Shown: positions 7,517 through 14,129 of the stretch, one piece after another | How positions within the stretch are numbered: position 1 is the stretch's first letter | Layout of the letters: the number at the start of each line of letters is the position of its first letter | Virus record (IMG/VR): IMGVR_UViG_3300037189_018001 | Location: 1-34,183 of that record | Direction: 5' to 3' (one strand) | Origin: a virus | Length of the DNA: 34,183 nucleotides | Made by a program: the position numbers and the translations under genes | Notes under the pieces: model-generated | Told to the model about the DNA's origin: nothing | The model's database searches: none | Seen by the model: only the letters and a program-made list of their open reading frames with translations

Positions 7517-8256
7517 AGTACAATTCTTTTTAATTTATAATGTTCAATAAGCATTTCAGCTTCTTTTTTCATGTAACCGATTGGGATTAGCTTAAATATT
7601 TGGATATTTTTATCCCAATAAAATAAGCCACCACGGTTAAACTTTTTACCTGTTTCTCTTTCGTACATAACACCGTAAACAGACAACTGGATTGTGTAGT
7701 CATTATACTGACAGTGTGCTAAGTGGTTCAATGGGAAATGAAGAAACTCACCGTATTTGTTTTCGTACTCAAATCTTTTGTTTGTTTTAAAATCCCAAAC
7801 ATTAAAGAACATACCATCAGGTAAATCTTCAATAATATCTGAAGTACCAGCAACACCATCTTCATCATTAAATTCGATTGACATGATGTGTTCTGGTTTA
7901 AGATATGGGCTATCTATAAGGGATAAACCCTCTTCGTAGCAAACATCCCTAAAAGCTCCGATTACAATTTTTTCAAACTCATCTCTTGGTGAGTACATTC
8001 TGTTGGGTGCCAATAGAAATCTTTCCAAAATCTCGTGTAATGCTGTCCCGTACTCATTAGCCATACGGTTAATCTCTCTCCACTCAGCGATAATTTCTTC
8101 TTTATCTACCCCTTTTCTTTTTGCGATTCTTTCTGCGTGGAAATCTTCGTCAAATTTCTCTTTGTACTGCCCCAATACAGTTGTAACCGATGTATATTTA
8201 ACGGTTGGCTTAGCACTATTGTGATAAGTGTGGGTTGCGTGATCTAGTGTTATCAT
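7513..8256 (-). CDS. PD-(D/E)XK nuclease, RecB/Cas4-like exonuclease family
   Basis: 247 residues. The motifs fit the RecB-like branch of the PD-(D/E)XK superfamily: GTALHEILE with H74, E128 in SIEFNDED, D140 in GTSD, the DFK triplet D155-K157 (VWDFKTNK, with Asp in place of the usual Glu), and the QxxxY motif Q190-Y194. This family cleaves DNA from ends, often single-stranded. It lacks the four cysteines of an Fe-S cluster, so it is not a typical Cas4. It overlaps the primase stop and the gp47 start by 4 bases each, inside a recombination and replication operon, so a role in DNA-end processing or host DNA degradation is likely. The exact substrate cannot be read from sequence. Confidence 0.87.
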   Translation of the reverse strand: MITLDHATHTYHNSAKPTVKYTSVTTVLGQYKEKFDEDFHAERIAKRKGVDKEEIIAEWREINRMANEYGTALHEILERFLLAPNRMYSPRDEFEKIVIGAFRDVCYEEGLSLIDSPYLKPEHIMSIEFNDEDGVAGTSDIIEDLPDGMFFNVWDFKTNKRFEYENKYGEFLHFPLNHLAHCQYNDYTIQLSVYGVMYERETGKKFNRGGLFYWDKNIQIFKLIPIGYMKKEAEMLIEHYKLKRIVL

Positions 8257-9215
8257 TCTTTAAGTCTCTTACTCGTTTGTAATAATTTTTTTAAATTTTC
8301 TGGCCCGTATTTCTCATAGTATAATGAGATATCAACACCTTTTGGTAATTTAGTCACCAAAACTTTTTTATATAACTTACCACCATCTAACTTTTGGTAG
8401 ATCTTAACAGTATCATCCCAAGCATCTGGATCGAGTGCAATAATAATATAATTTTTTGATTTAAAATATAAATCAGTGAATAATTTATCTGAAACTTTTT
8501 TACCTAACAATGGTATGCTATTAGGTACAACAATATGATCAAAAGCACCCTCAACCAAGAAAATCGGTTTTTCCCAATCTATTAACCTTTCATTAAAGAT
8601 TATTAGTTGTTTTTCAACCGATGGGTTAAGGTACTTAAATTTGTTTGTTTTTGGGCTAATTGATCTGGTTACAAAAAAGTTTAACTTGTTTTCTAAATCA
8701 TATGATGGGATAACAACCCTATGTTGGAATTTACCCGTTAGGCAATAACCAATCTCAAATTTCTTAATGTGCTGATCTGTTATACCTCTCGAATACAAGT
8801 AAGCAAATGCCGCGTTGAATACTGGGTTACCTAATTTACCATCAAGTTTTACATATTCTTCTGGCAACTTTAAGTCTTCCTTCTTTTCCTCAACGGTTTT
8901 AAATTCGTTGAATTTAAATCTAAGTTTATAAAATTCGCTTAGAGTTTTTTTATCCGAATAGTTTTTAACTAAATTTGATAATCGACCTTTTGTGTTATCG
9001 GTTTCACCGCATGCCCAACAATGGTATATACCATCTTTATAAGAAATCTCAAGATTACCCTTATGGTCATACTCAATACCTTTCATGGCAGAGCAATTAG
9101 GGCAGTCAAAACTAATCTGCCTAGCCCTTCTGTTATGCTTTCTAGGGTCGCCCAGGAAAGACTCTAACAAAAGAACCAGCTTCTCAACTTCTAACTCCTT
9201 ATTAATGATATCCAT
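8253..9215 (-). CDS. DnaG-type DNA primase: CHC2-like zinc ribbon plus Toprim
   Basis: 320 residues from the ATG at 9215-9213; an in-frame GTG at 9224 would add three residues but sits on the last base of the putative -7 box, so I prefer the ATG. Near the N-terminus a zinc ribbon is formed by CPNC (C38, C41) and CWAC (C66, C69). A Toprim core follows with LVEGAFD (Glu near 217) and ALDPDAWDD (DxD near 262-264). Size and domain order match a stand-alone phage primase such as T4 gp61, with no fused helicase. It would lay down RNA primers for lagging-strand synthesis. The helicase partner is not in this window. It has a 33-42 base upstream gap, the only one in this module, holding a candidate promoter. 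Confidence 0.92.
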   Translation of the reverse strand: MDIINKELEVEKLVLLLESFLGDPRKHNRRARQISFDCPNCSAMKGIEYDHKGNLEISYKDGIYHCWACGETDNTKGRLSNLVKNYSDKKTLSEFYKLRFKFNEFKTVEEKKEDLKLPEEYVKLDGKLGNPVFNAAFAYLYSRGITDQHIKKFEIGYCLTGKFQHRVVIPSYDLENKLNFFVTRSISPKTNKFKYLNPSVEKQLIIFNERLIDWEKPIFLVEGAFDHIVVPNSIPLLGKKVSDKLFTDLYFKSKNYIIIALDPDAWDDTVKIYQKLDGGKLYKKVLVTKLPKGVDISLYYEKYGPENLKKLLQTSKRLKE

Positions 9216-9240
9216 AATTCCCACAAATGTAAGGAATTAT
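9214..9240. repeat. Perfect inverted repeat around the primase -7 box
   Basis: ATAATTCC at 9214-9221 and GGAATTAT at 9233-9240 are perfect 8-base arms with an 11-base spacer. The spacer holds most of the TAnnTTTG element, and one arm contains two bases of the primase ATG. It could be an operator for a dimeric repressor or a weak hairpin in read-through mRNA. The stem has only two G-C pairs, so it is not a convincing terminator. Confidence 0.6.
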
Positions 9241-9255
9241 TTCTAAACAAACAAA
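9224..9255 (-). promoter_or_regulatory. Candidate Bacteroidetes-type promoter for the primase operon
   Basis: Read on the minus strand, TACATTTG at 9231-9224 matches the Bacteroidetes -7 consensus TAnnTTTG exactly. TTTG occurs at 9255-9252 (20-base spacer) and 9251-9248 (16-base spacer), matching the -33 element. If the last G is -7, transcription would start near 9217, about two bases before the ATG at 9215, giving an almost leaderless mRNA. This is recognition of a consensus in the only intergenic gap of the DNA-metabolism block. Confidence 0.55.
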
Positions 9256-9257
9256 TT

Positions 9258-9854
9258 TTATTGAAAAATTTCTTTTTGGTGAGCAAACGCTAACATAACT
9301 GTATAAGCATCGGACATATCAAAGTTCTCTTTTTTGAGTTGTCCTTTCTTGTCTAATAACCAGTTAATTTCGGGTTCTCTCTTGGAAACCAAATCCCACA
9401 CAATTTTTTTCTTATCAACGTCTTTAGGTAGTCCACCGAATAAAACTAATTTACCCGATGAATTTGCTTGCATAAGTGATGGGAAAGCGTTTTTTCTAGC
9501 TTCGTAAGTTGAGACATACTCTGGTACAACGCCAAGCACATCATAACAAATTTTGGTAACCATCCCATTGAAACGTAACAACGTACCAACGGTGTTAACA
9601 TTGTTTGATCTGAGTAATGGTTCCTCGATCACAACATATTTAATACCAAGATTTTTGTATTTTTGGATAAAGTCAAAAAACAGATCGGCTTTTTTTACGA
9701 GCTCTTCTGTTTTTGTCTTTGGTTCAGGTTTAGCTTTTGGAGAAATATGTGTTAACTCCAAAAGCTCACCTTTATTGTTGAATAATGAAATTCCGATTGT
9801 TTTAGTTGAAACATCTAGTCCAAGTAAGTAAAATTCTTCTTGTATCTCTTGCAT
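9258..9854 (-). CDS. RuvC-like Holliday junction resolvase
   Basis: 198 residues with an RNase H-like fold. LGLDVSTKTIGISLF gives the first catalytic Asp (D14) at the end of strand 1. YVVIEEPLL (E77/E78) gives the second acidic residue, and FDMSDAYTVMLAFAH (D182, with D179 nearby) the C-terminal Asp of the RuvC family. Length matches bacterial RuvC (about 170-200 residues). It probably resolves branched replication and recombination intermediates before packaging, the job done in T4 by the unrelated gp49. It follows the last structural gene by 10 bases and precedes the primase promoter region, so its transcript probably comes from the structural operon. Confidence 0.87.
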   Translation of the reverse strand: MQEIQEEFYLLGLDVSTKTIGISLFNNKGELLELTHISPKAKPEPKTKTEELVKKADLFFDFIQKYKNLGIKYVVIEEPLLRSNNVNTVGTLLRFNGMVTKICYDVLGVVPEYVSTYEARKNAFPSLMQANSSGKLVLFGGLPKDVDKKKIVWDLVSKREPEINWLLDKKGQLKKENFDMSDAYTVMLAFAHQKEIFQ

Positions 9855-9864
9855 ATATTTTAAA

Positions 9865-11721
9865 TTATAATCTTATTTTCACGTTGAATGAAACCACATC
9901 ATACCAATATTTTTTAATTGGTTGGGTTGGTTTACATATAGCCAATAAATTACCTTGGGCATCGTGAATACCCAATTGAGTAATTATTACTGGATATAGA
10001 TCACCGTTAGTTGATTTAAATGACGCGTAGTCTTCTGTTTGCACAACACCTTGTAATTCTTTCGCTGTATCATTTGATGATTTAAAGAACTCATCTGAAG
10101 ATGCTAAACAAACGATATTCAATGATTTTTCGGTGTTATAACTATTGTATGTTAACTCAGATGTTTCAGCACCAGTATAGATAAATTGAGTGCTATCCCA
10201 AAGTACATCAGAACCATCTTTAGTCACAATTAATTGTTCAGTATCACCAGAATCTGTTGTTCTAACATCACCTCTGGTATCACCAACATTACCGTTGATC
10301 AAATCATAGTTTTTAAGAACGTTTGTTGTTCCAGCTGTTACGATATCACCATCAAAAATTGCTTTAAAATATGAGTCAACAATTAATGGGTGTGTTATAA
10401 CAATAAATCCTTTATCAAGATAAGCGACACCAACACATTTATCATTTTTGTAATTATAGGTTGGTTTTTCTTGCGCTGAAGTAGAGAAAACTTTTGTACC
10501 GTTAAGTACTTCAGTATAACCATCACCCCAGTTATTAAAGTTCGCTGAAGGGGTCGCAATATCATCACAGAATAACAAAACAACGTTACTTTCATAGGTT
10601 GTTTCAGTTACGTTAGCTAAATCTGGTCTAACACCTAAAGTGGATAAACTAATGTTAGGTTCTGATAATTTTTTATCTAAATTGTTATTAATACCCGCCT
10701 CGTTGTAGGTACCATATAAATCAATTGTTGTCTCCGAACCAACATAGGTCATAACACCTAATCTTAATTCATCTGGATCAGTTGATGGTGTACCAACATA
10801 ATAAGGTATTGTTAATTTAACGGTTTTACCGTCAATAATTTCACCGTATTTATTATTTGGTACCTCAAAAATCAAATACATGTCATTTGGTACTGGGACG
10901 TTCCAAGGTTTATTTACCTCAAACTCGTTTGAACCAATTGTTTGTATCACAGTATTGTAATACTCACCTGTGTACCCTGTTGTTGGGTGAACCAATAACG
11001 CGTCAGTTGTACCAGTATATGATGAAGTTATTGCTGTCCATTTATAATTAATACCATTTTTTCTAACGGCAACCGCATCATTTGTACCAGCAACACTTAA
11101 AACACCATATTCAGATCTAGAATATTTTTTATATTCCTCATCAGTCACAGGTAAATTAAGTGACTTCAATAGATTAGCGAATATTGTGTTATTGTCTTGT
11201 CTACCAACAAAGAAACCTGGTAATATATCGGTTGTGTTTAAAGTTGTACCCGTGAAATTGTGGTTCAAAGCTTGGTAACCATTTGATAAATCGAAAGGTA
11301 TCGTTTCATTAACAACGACAACGCTTTCAACAGGTTTTAATATGTTGTAATTCGCTGGGTTGTAATCAAACTCAATATAACCACGGCAAGTACCGCCATA
11401 TTGTGGCTGAGAAAACTCAACATCATTATAGGCAATTGTGTATAGGTAACTATAACCACCGTTTGCGGCAATTGCTGTAGCGTTTGACGACAAATCTGGT
11501 GCCGCTTGGAATCTACCTAATACGGTGTTTGTTGATAAACTTGTTAATTTTGTATTTAAACCAGTACTAGCAGAAACTTCTGTGTGTGTTATCACAACTG
11601 TTTGATCTAAAGCTGGTACATATTTTGGTTTTTCTAATAAATAAAATTCGGCTACACCATCTGTTCCCGTTGAAATGGTTCTACCGAAATATGGAATTCT
11701 AACTTTTAATATTGCGCTCAT
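9865..11721 (-). CDS. Tail structural protein with tail-fibre-type C-terminal motif
   Basis: 618 residues, rich in Thr, Asn, Gly and Val with strand-forming stretches throughout and almost no charged helices, typical of virion proteins. The C-terminus has IITQLGIHDAQGNLLAICK and ends KKYWYDVVSFNVKIRL. The same pattern, [EQ][IL]xI[YH]D-x-x-(N/G)-x-[LV]-[LV]-A, ends the 908-residue neighbour and resembles the C-terminal motif of P2-type tail fibre/collar proteins. TGTT motifs occur at several loops. It is about the size of a tail sheath, but I see no sheath signature. It is the last structural gene before the DNA-metabolism block and begins 4 bases after the 81-residue gene's stop. Best call: tail fibre, collar or baseplate-peripheral protein of unknown exact role. 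Confidence 0.75.
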   Translation of the reverse strand: MSAILKVRIPYFGRTISTGTDGVAEFYLLEKPKYVPALDQTVVITHTEVSASTGLNTKLTSLSTNTVLGRFQAAPDLSSNATAIAANGGYSYLYTIAYNDVEFSQPQYGGTCRGYIEFDYNPANYNILKPVESVVVVNETIPFDLSNGYQALNHNFTGTTLNTTDILPGFFVGRQDNNTIFANLLKSLNLPVTDEEYKKYSRSEYGVLSVAGTNDAVAVRKNGINYKWTAITSSYTGTTDALLVHPTTGYTGEYYNTVIQTIGSNEFEVNKPWNVPVPNDMYLIFEVPNNKYGEIIDGKTVKLTIPYYVGTPSTDPDELRLGVMTYVGSETTIDLYGTYNEAGINNNLDKKLSEPNISLSTLGVRPDLANVTETTYESNVVLLFCDDIATPSANFNNWGDGYTEVLNGTKVFSTSAQEKPTYNYKNDKCVGVAYLDKGFIVITHPLIVDSYFKAIFDGDIVTAGTTNVLKNYDLINGNVGDTRGDVRTTDSGDTEQLIVTKDGSDVLWDSTQFIYTGAETSELTYNSYNTEKSLNIVCLASSDEFFKSSNDTAKELQGVVQTEDYASFKSTNGDLYPVIITQLGIHDAQGNLLAICKPTQPIKKYWYDVVSFNVKIRL

Positions 11722-11725
11722 TATG

Positions 11726-11971
11726 TTATTTTCTTAAGATTTGGCCTTTTATTGTAATGTTTTTTGATATTGCATAAACATTATCGTTGTAATCGCCAGT
11801 AATATCTGTAACAATCTGGTCAACAGTTGATAACGCATTATAGTTGCCATCCTCATCGGATATTGAAAATTGTGCAGGTATAAAACCTTGCTCCAAAAGT
11901 CTTCTTCTACCTAACTCAGTTAGATAGACTTTAATTTCATCGGTGCTTCCGCTTTGTGGTACGAACCCCAT
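11726..11971 (-). CDS. Small tail protein with tail-collar-like N-terminal module
   Basis: 81 residues. Residues 13-45 (IKVYLTELGRRRLLEQGFIP, then AQFSISDEDGNY) carry the pattern hxVxLTxxGRxxLxxG...FxhxD that also opens the 126- and 908-residue proteins. It resembles the N-terminal motif of P2-like tail-collar fibre proteins. The remaining 35 residues are strand-like (NVYAISKNITIKGQILRK). It may be a stand-alone attachment or adaptor unit of the tail or baseplate. It follows the longest non-coding gap in the window (86 bases). Confidence 0.8.
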   Translation of the reverse strand: MGFVPQSGSTDEIKVYLTELGRRRLLEQGFIPAQFSISDEDGNYNALSTVDQIVTDITGDYNDNVYAISKNITIKGQILRK

Positions 11972-12057
11972 ATTGTTTCTTTATTTAAAAATATTAATTT
12001 TATTCTATAAGTCAAGTCATTATTTTCTTATAATAAATATAACCTAATTTAGATTTT
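11972..12057 (-). promoter_or_regulatory. 86-base AT-rich gap, possible promoter
   Basis: The longest intergenic stretch here. On the minus strand TTGACT (12015-12010) lies 16 bases before TATTTT (11993-11988), a sigma-70-like arrangement, and ATAAAAT precedes ATATTTTT as in other gaps of this window. A 6-base inverted repeat, TATAAG/CTTATA, lies at 12006-12011 and 12027-12032. There is no TAnnTTTG. In DNA this AT-rich such matches are weak. Confidence 0.22.
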
Positions 12058-12666
12058 TTACGTATTTACCAAAATTGTTGAGATAACCAAATCTTCATTT
12101 ATTATTTTGGTAAGTTCTTTATCAGCATATGCCTCTAGATTAAAGGTAAAGTCAACTATACCAACTCTTTTAAGTGGACTATTAGTCGTCTTACCATAAT
12201 AGTGTTTATTTAAAACACCCAAGTTTTGCACCTCATAAAAGGCTGAAAAACTTAATTTGGTTAAGGGTATAATCGATTTATTTGAACCAATAGTCCCTAA
12301 ATCAGTGACGATTGTCAATTTACCTGTGATAAAACCGTTAATACTAACGGTATACTCCTGATAGTATTTTGTTTCGGTCTCATATGTGTTTGTTAATAAA
12401 ACCTTTATAAAGTTTAACCTACCCTTTAATTCAGAATCTCTTGTTCTAGCCCTAACAAAGGTGATGTTATTAAAATATATTGGTTTGGTGTTTGTGTTTA
12501 GTATGTTAAAAACACCGTCTTTTTCGGTTGTTTGAAATTTATCAGTTGTGACGCTAACACTAACAGCTGGTGTATTAACGTAAAAATTTATTTTAGGTAT
12601 TACAAAACTAAAAAAGGGCATTGTTTTAACAACTTTTTTACCGTAAGATTCGATTCCAGATGGCAT
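12058..12666 (-). CDS. Virion structural protein of unknown function
   Basis: 202 residues. No family recognised. Composition is beta-rich and Thr/Asn/Val-rich with alternating hydrophobic residues (PKINFYVNTPAVSVSVTTDK; then KLTIVTDLGTIGSNKSIIPL). There is no signal peptide, membrane helix or Cys. It sits between the 350-residue and 81-residue tail genes with 28- and 86-base AT-rich gaps on its two sides, unlike the tight joins elsewhere, so it may have its own promoter. A tail or baseplate accessory role is inferred from context only. Confidence 0.75.
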   Translation of the reverse strand: MPSGIESYGKKVVKTMPFFSFVIPKINFYVNTPAVSVSVTTDKFQTTEKDGVFNILNTNTKPIYFNNITFVRARTRDSELKGRLNFIKVLLTNTYETETKYYQEYTVSINGFITGKLTIVTDLGTIGSNKSIIPLTKLSFSAFYEVQNLGVLNKHYYGKTTNSPLKRVGIVDFTFNLEAYADKELTKIINEDLVISTILVNT

Positions 12667-12694
12667 ATATTAAAAATATTAATAACTTATTTTA

Positions 12695-13747
12695 TTAGGC
12701 TGGTGACAAGGACACAGGTACACTTAAATCAACAAAAACGTCAATTGGTTCATATGTTATTATCGTTTTAGATACAGTGCCGTTGTAATCAACCATTATT
12801 TTAAAATCTTTATTACCTGTGCATATGTTAGCGTTAAACTCAGCCTCAGATGTTGCGTCCAACTGAGCGGTCACCCTAAACAATGGTCCCGTCATAGCAT
12901 TAAATGGTGATATTTCTGTTGGGTCAAACCCATTATCGATTATTTGATAATCAACGTTTTCTGTATAACCAGGGCCTATCGCCCCCCATTCTGGTTTTTG
13001 AAACGCGCTTCTACGCGCTGACGCTGGGCCAGTTAAAGACACACCCGAATATTGACCATAAGTAGTTTGGCCGCTATCACCTTGGTAAAAAAAGTAACTA
13101 AACGTATCATTAGTATTATTTATAATATCGTACAGCTTGGGTCTGGGGTAGAAAGAGGCGCTTATATTATCAGTATCTAATTCAACGTTAGAGTTGTATA
13201 TGGAATAACCTGTTGTTGATAACGGAACATACCCAGCGTCAACTGGATTACTTGTTGTACCACTATATGTGGCACTTTTATAGTCATAAACCCTTAAATC
13301 AGTTAATTTTAATTTTCTTTTTGTATTACCCAATATAGCGTATAAACTAACTGTTATGGTGTAACCAGTACTACCGATATCAAACCCATCCGCATCCTCT
13401 CCACCAAAATTAAAATAAAAATTAAAATTTGTGTAATATTTTTCACCCTTAACTAACTCATTTATTTTTTTTATCTGCGAATAAGGTAAATCATGGGTTT
13501 TATTAGTGAATAGGTTATCACCAATAAACCCATCCCCCATTATTTTGTTATAGTAGATCGAGTCTGATTCAACTAGGTTAACAGAGCTATTAATAAATTC
13601 AAAATCCGTTATATCGGTAGATTTTAAAGGATAAAAATCGAAATTTTCAATTAAAGCGCTAACACCGTTTGCGTTATATGAATCATAATCATACGGTGAT
13701 TTTAAATGCAACCCATTAATATCTTTAAGGTTATATTGTCTTGCCAT
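12695..13747 (-). CDS. Virion structural protein of unknown function
   Basis: 350 residues. No family recognised. The protein is rich in Tyr, Asn, Ser and Gly, with strand-like stretches such as YTITVSLYAILGNTKRKLKL and a Ser/Gly/Tyr-rich loop region around 150-230 that includes SATYSGTTSNP. The C-terminus (IDVFVDLSVPVSLSPA) looks like final beta strands. The start is one base downstream of the 126-residue gene's stop, suggesting coupling. The order, after two proteins with tail-collar-like modules, suggests a fibre or receptor-facing part, but nothing in the sequence proves it. Confidence 0.76.
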   Translation of the reverse strand: MARQYNLKDINGLHLKSPYDYDSYNANGVSALIENFDFYPLKSTDITDFEFINSSVNLVESDSIYYNKIMGDGFIGDNLFTNKTHDLPYSQIKKINELVKGEKYYTNFNFYFNFGGEDADGFDIGSTGYTITVSLYAILGNTKRKLKLTDLRVYDYKSATYSGTTSNPVDAGYVPLSTTGYSIYNSNVELDTDNISASFYPRPKLYDIINNTNDTFSYFFYQGDSGQTTYGQYSGVSLTGPASARRSAFQKPEWGAIGPGYTENVDYQIIDNGFDPTEISPFNAMTGPLFRVTAQLDATSEAEFNANICTGNKDFKIMVDYNGTVSKTIITYEPIDVFVDLSVPVSLSPA

Positions 13748-13748
13748 C

Positions 13749-14129
13749 TTAATCTTTAAATGTTGTTATTGTTAACGTTTCTGACGAAAGATCTGGCTCA
13801 TAAACGATATAATTATTCTCAGCTGTCTGTGACACCCCCAAAAAACCATTTGTGAACTCAATATTATTATCCACGGAACCCCTGTTAGAATTCTGCGTGT
13901 AGACTTCGCTAGTTTCGTTAACTTCTGTATTATCATAATATTTAATAGTTGGTATGGTCTGCCCCGTTAAAGTGTTAACATCAAAACCGCTCATTTGCTG
14001 GTAATTGGTGTTATCGATTAGTGAAAAATAGGCAACGGTATTCTTGAAACCTCTGTTAACAAAAGCCTCTCTACCTCTATCTGTAAGGTATATCTCAAAA
14101 GTATACTTATTTCGTTTAATAAATCCCAT
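13749..14129 (-). CDS. Small tail protein with tail-collar-like N-terminal module
   Basis: 126 residues. Residues 9-45 (YTFEIYLTDRGREAFVNRGF, then YFSLIDNTNYQQM) repeat the module LTxxGRxxhxxxG...FxhxD seen at the start of the 908- and 81-residue proteins. The rest is strand-like and Asn/Thr-rich, ending SSETLTITTFKD. Its ATG overlaps the stop of the 908-residue gene by one base (TAATG), so both products are probably made in linked amounts. Likely a short paralogue that keeps only the attachment end of a fibre-type protein. Confidence 0.8.
   Translation of the reverse strand: MGFIKRNKYTFEIYLTDRGREAFVNRGFKNTVAYFSLIDNTNYQQMSGFDVNTLTGQTIPTIKYYDNTEVNETSEVYTQNSNRGSVDNNIEFTNGFLGVSQTAENNYIVYEPDLSSETLTITTFKD

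Noticed and set aside
7513-8256. Cas4 nuclease of a CRISPR system
   Set aside because: It lacks the Fe-S cysteines and there are no repeats or other cas genes in the window.
9222-9224. GTG as the primase start
   Set aside because: It overlaps the last base of the -7 box and lies upstream of the predicted transcript start; the ATG nine bases downstream fits better.
9214-9240. Rho-independent terminator after the resolvase gene
   Set aside because: The stem has only two G-C pairs and no T-run directly follows; it also covers the next gene's promoter and start.
9865-11721. Tail sheath protein
   Set aside because: Length would fit, but the C-terminus is of tail-fibre type and no sheath-like conserved C-terminal domain or adjacent tube gene is seen.
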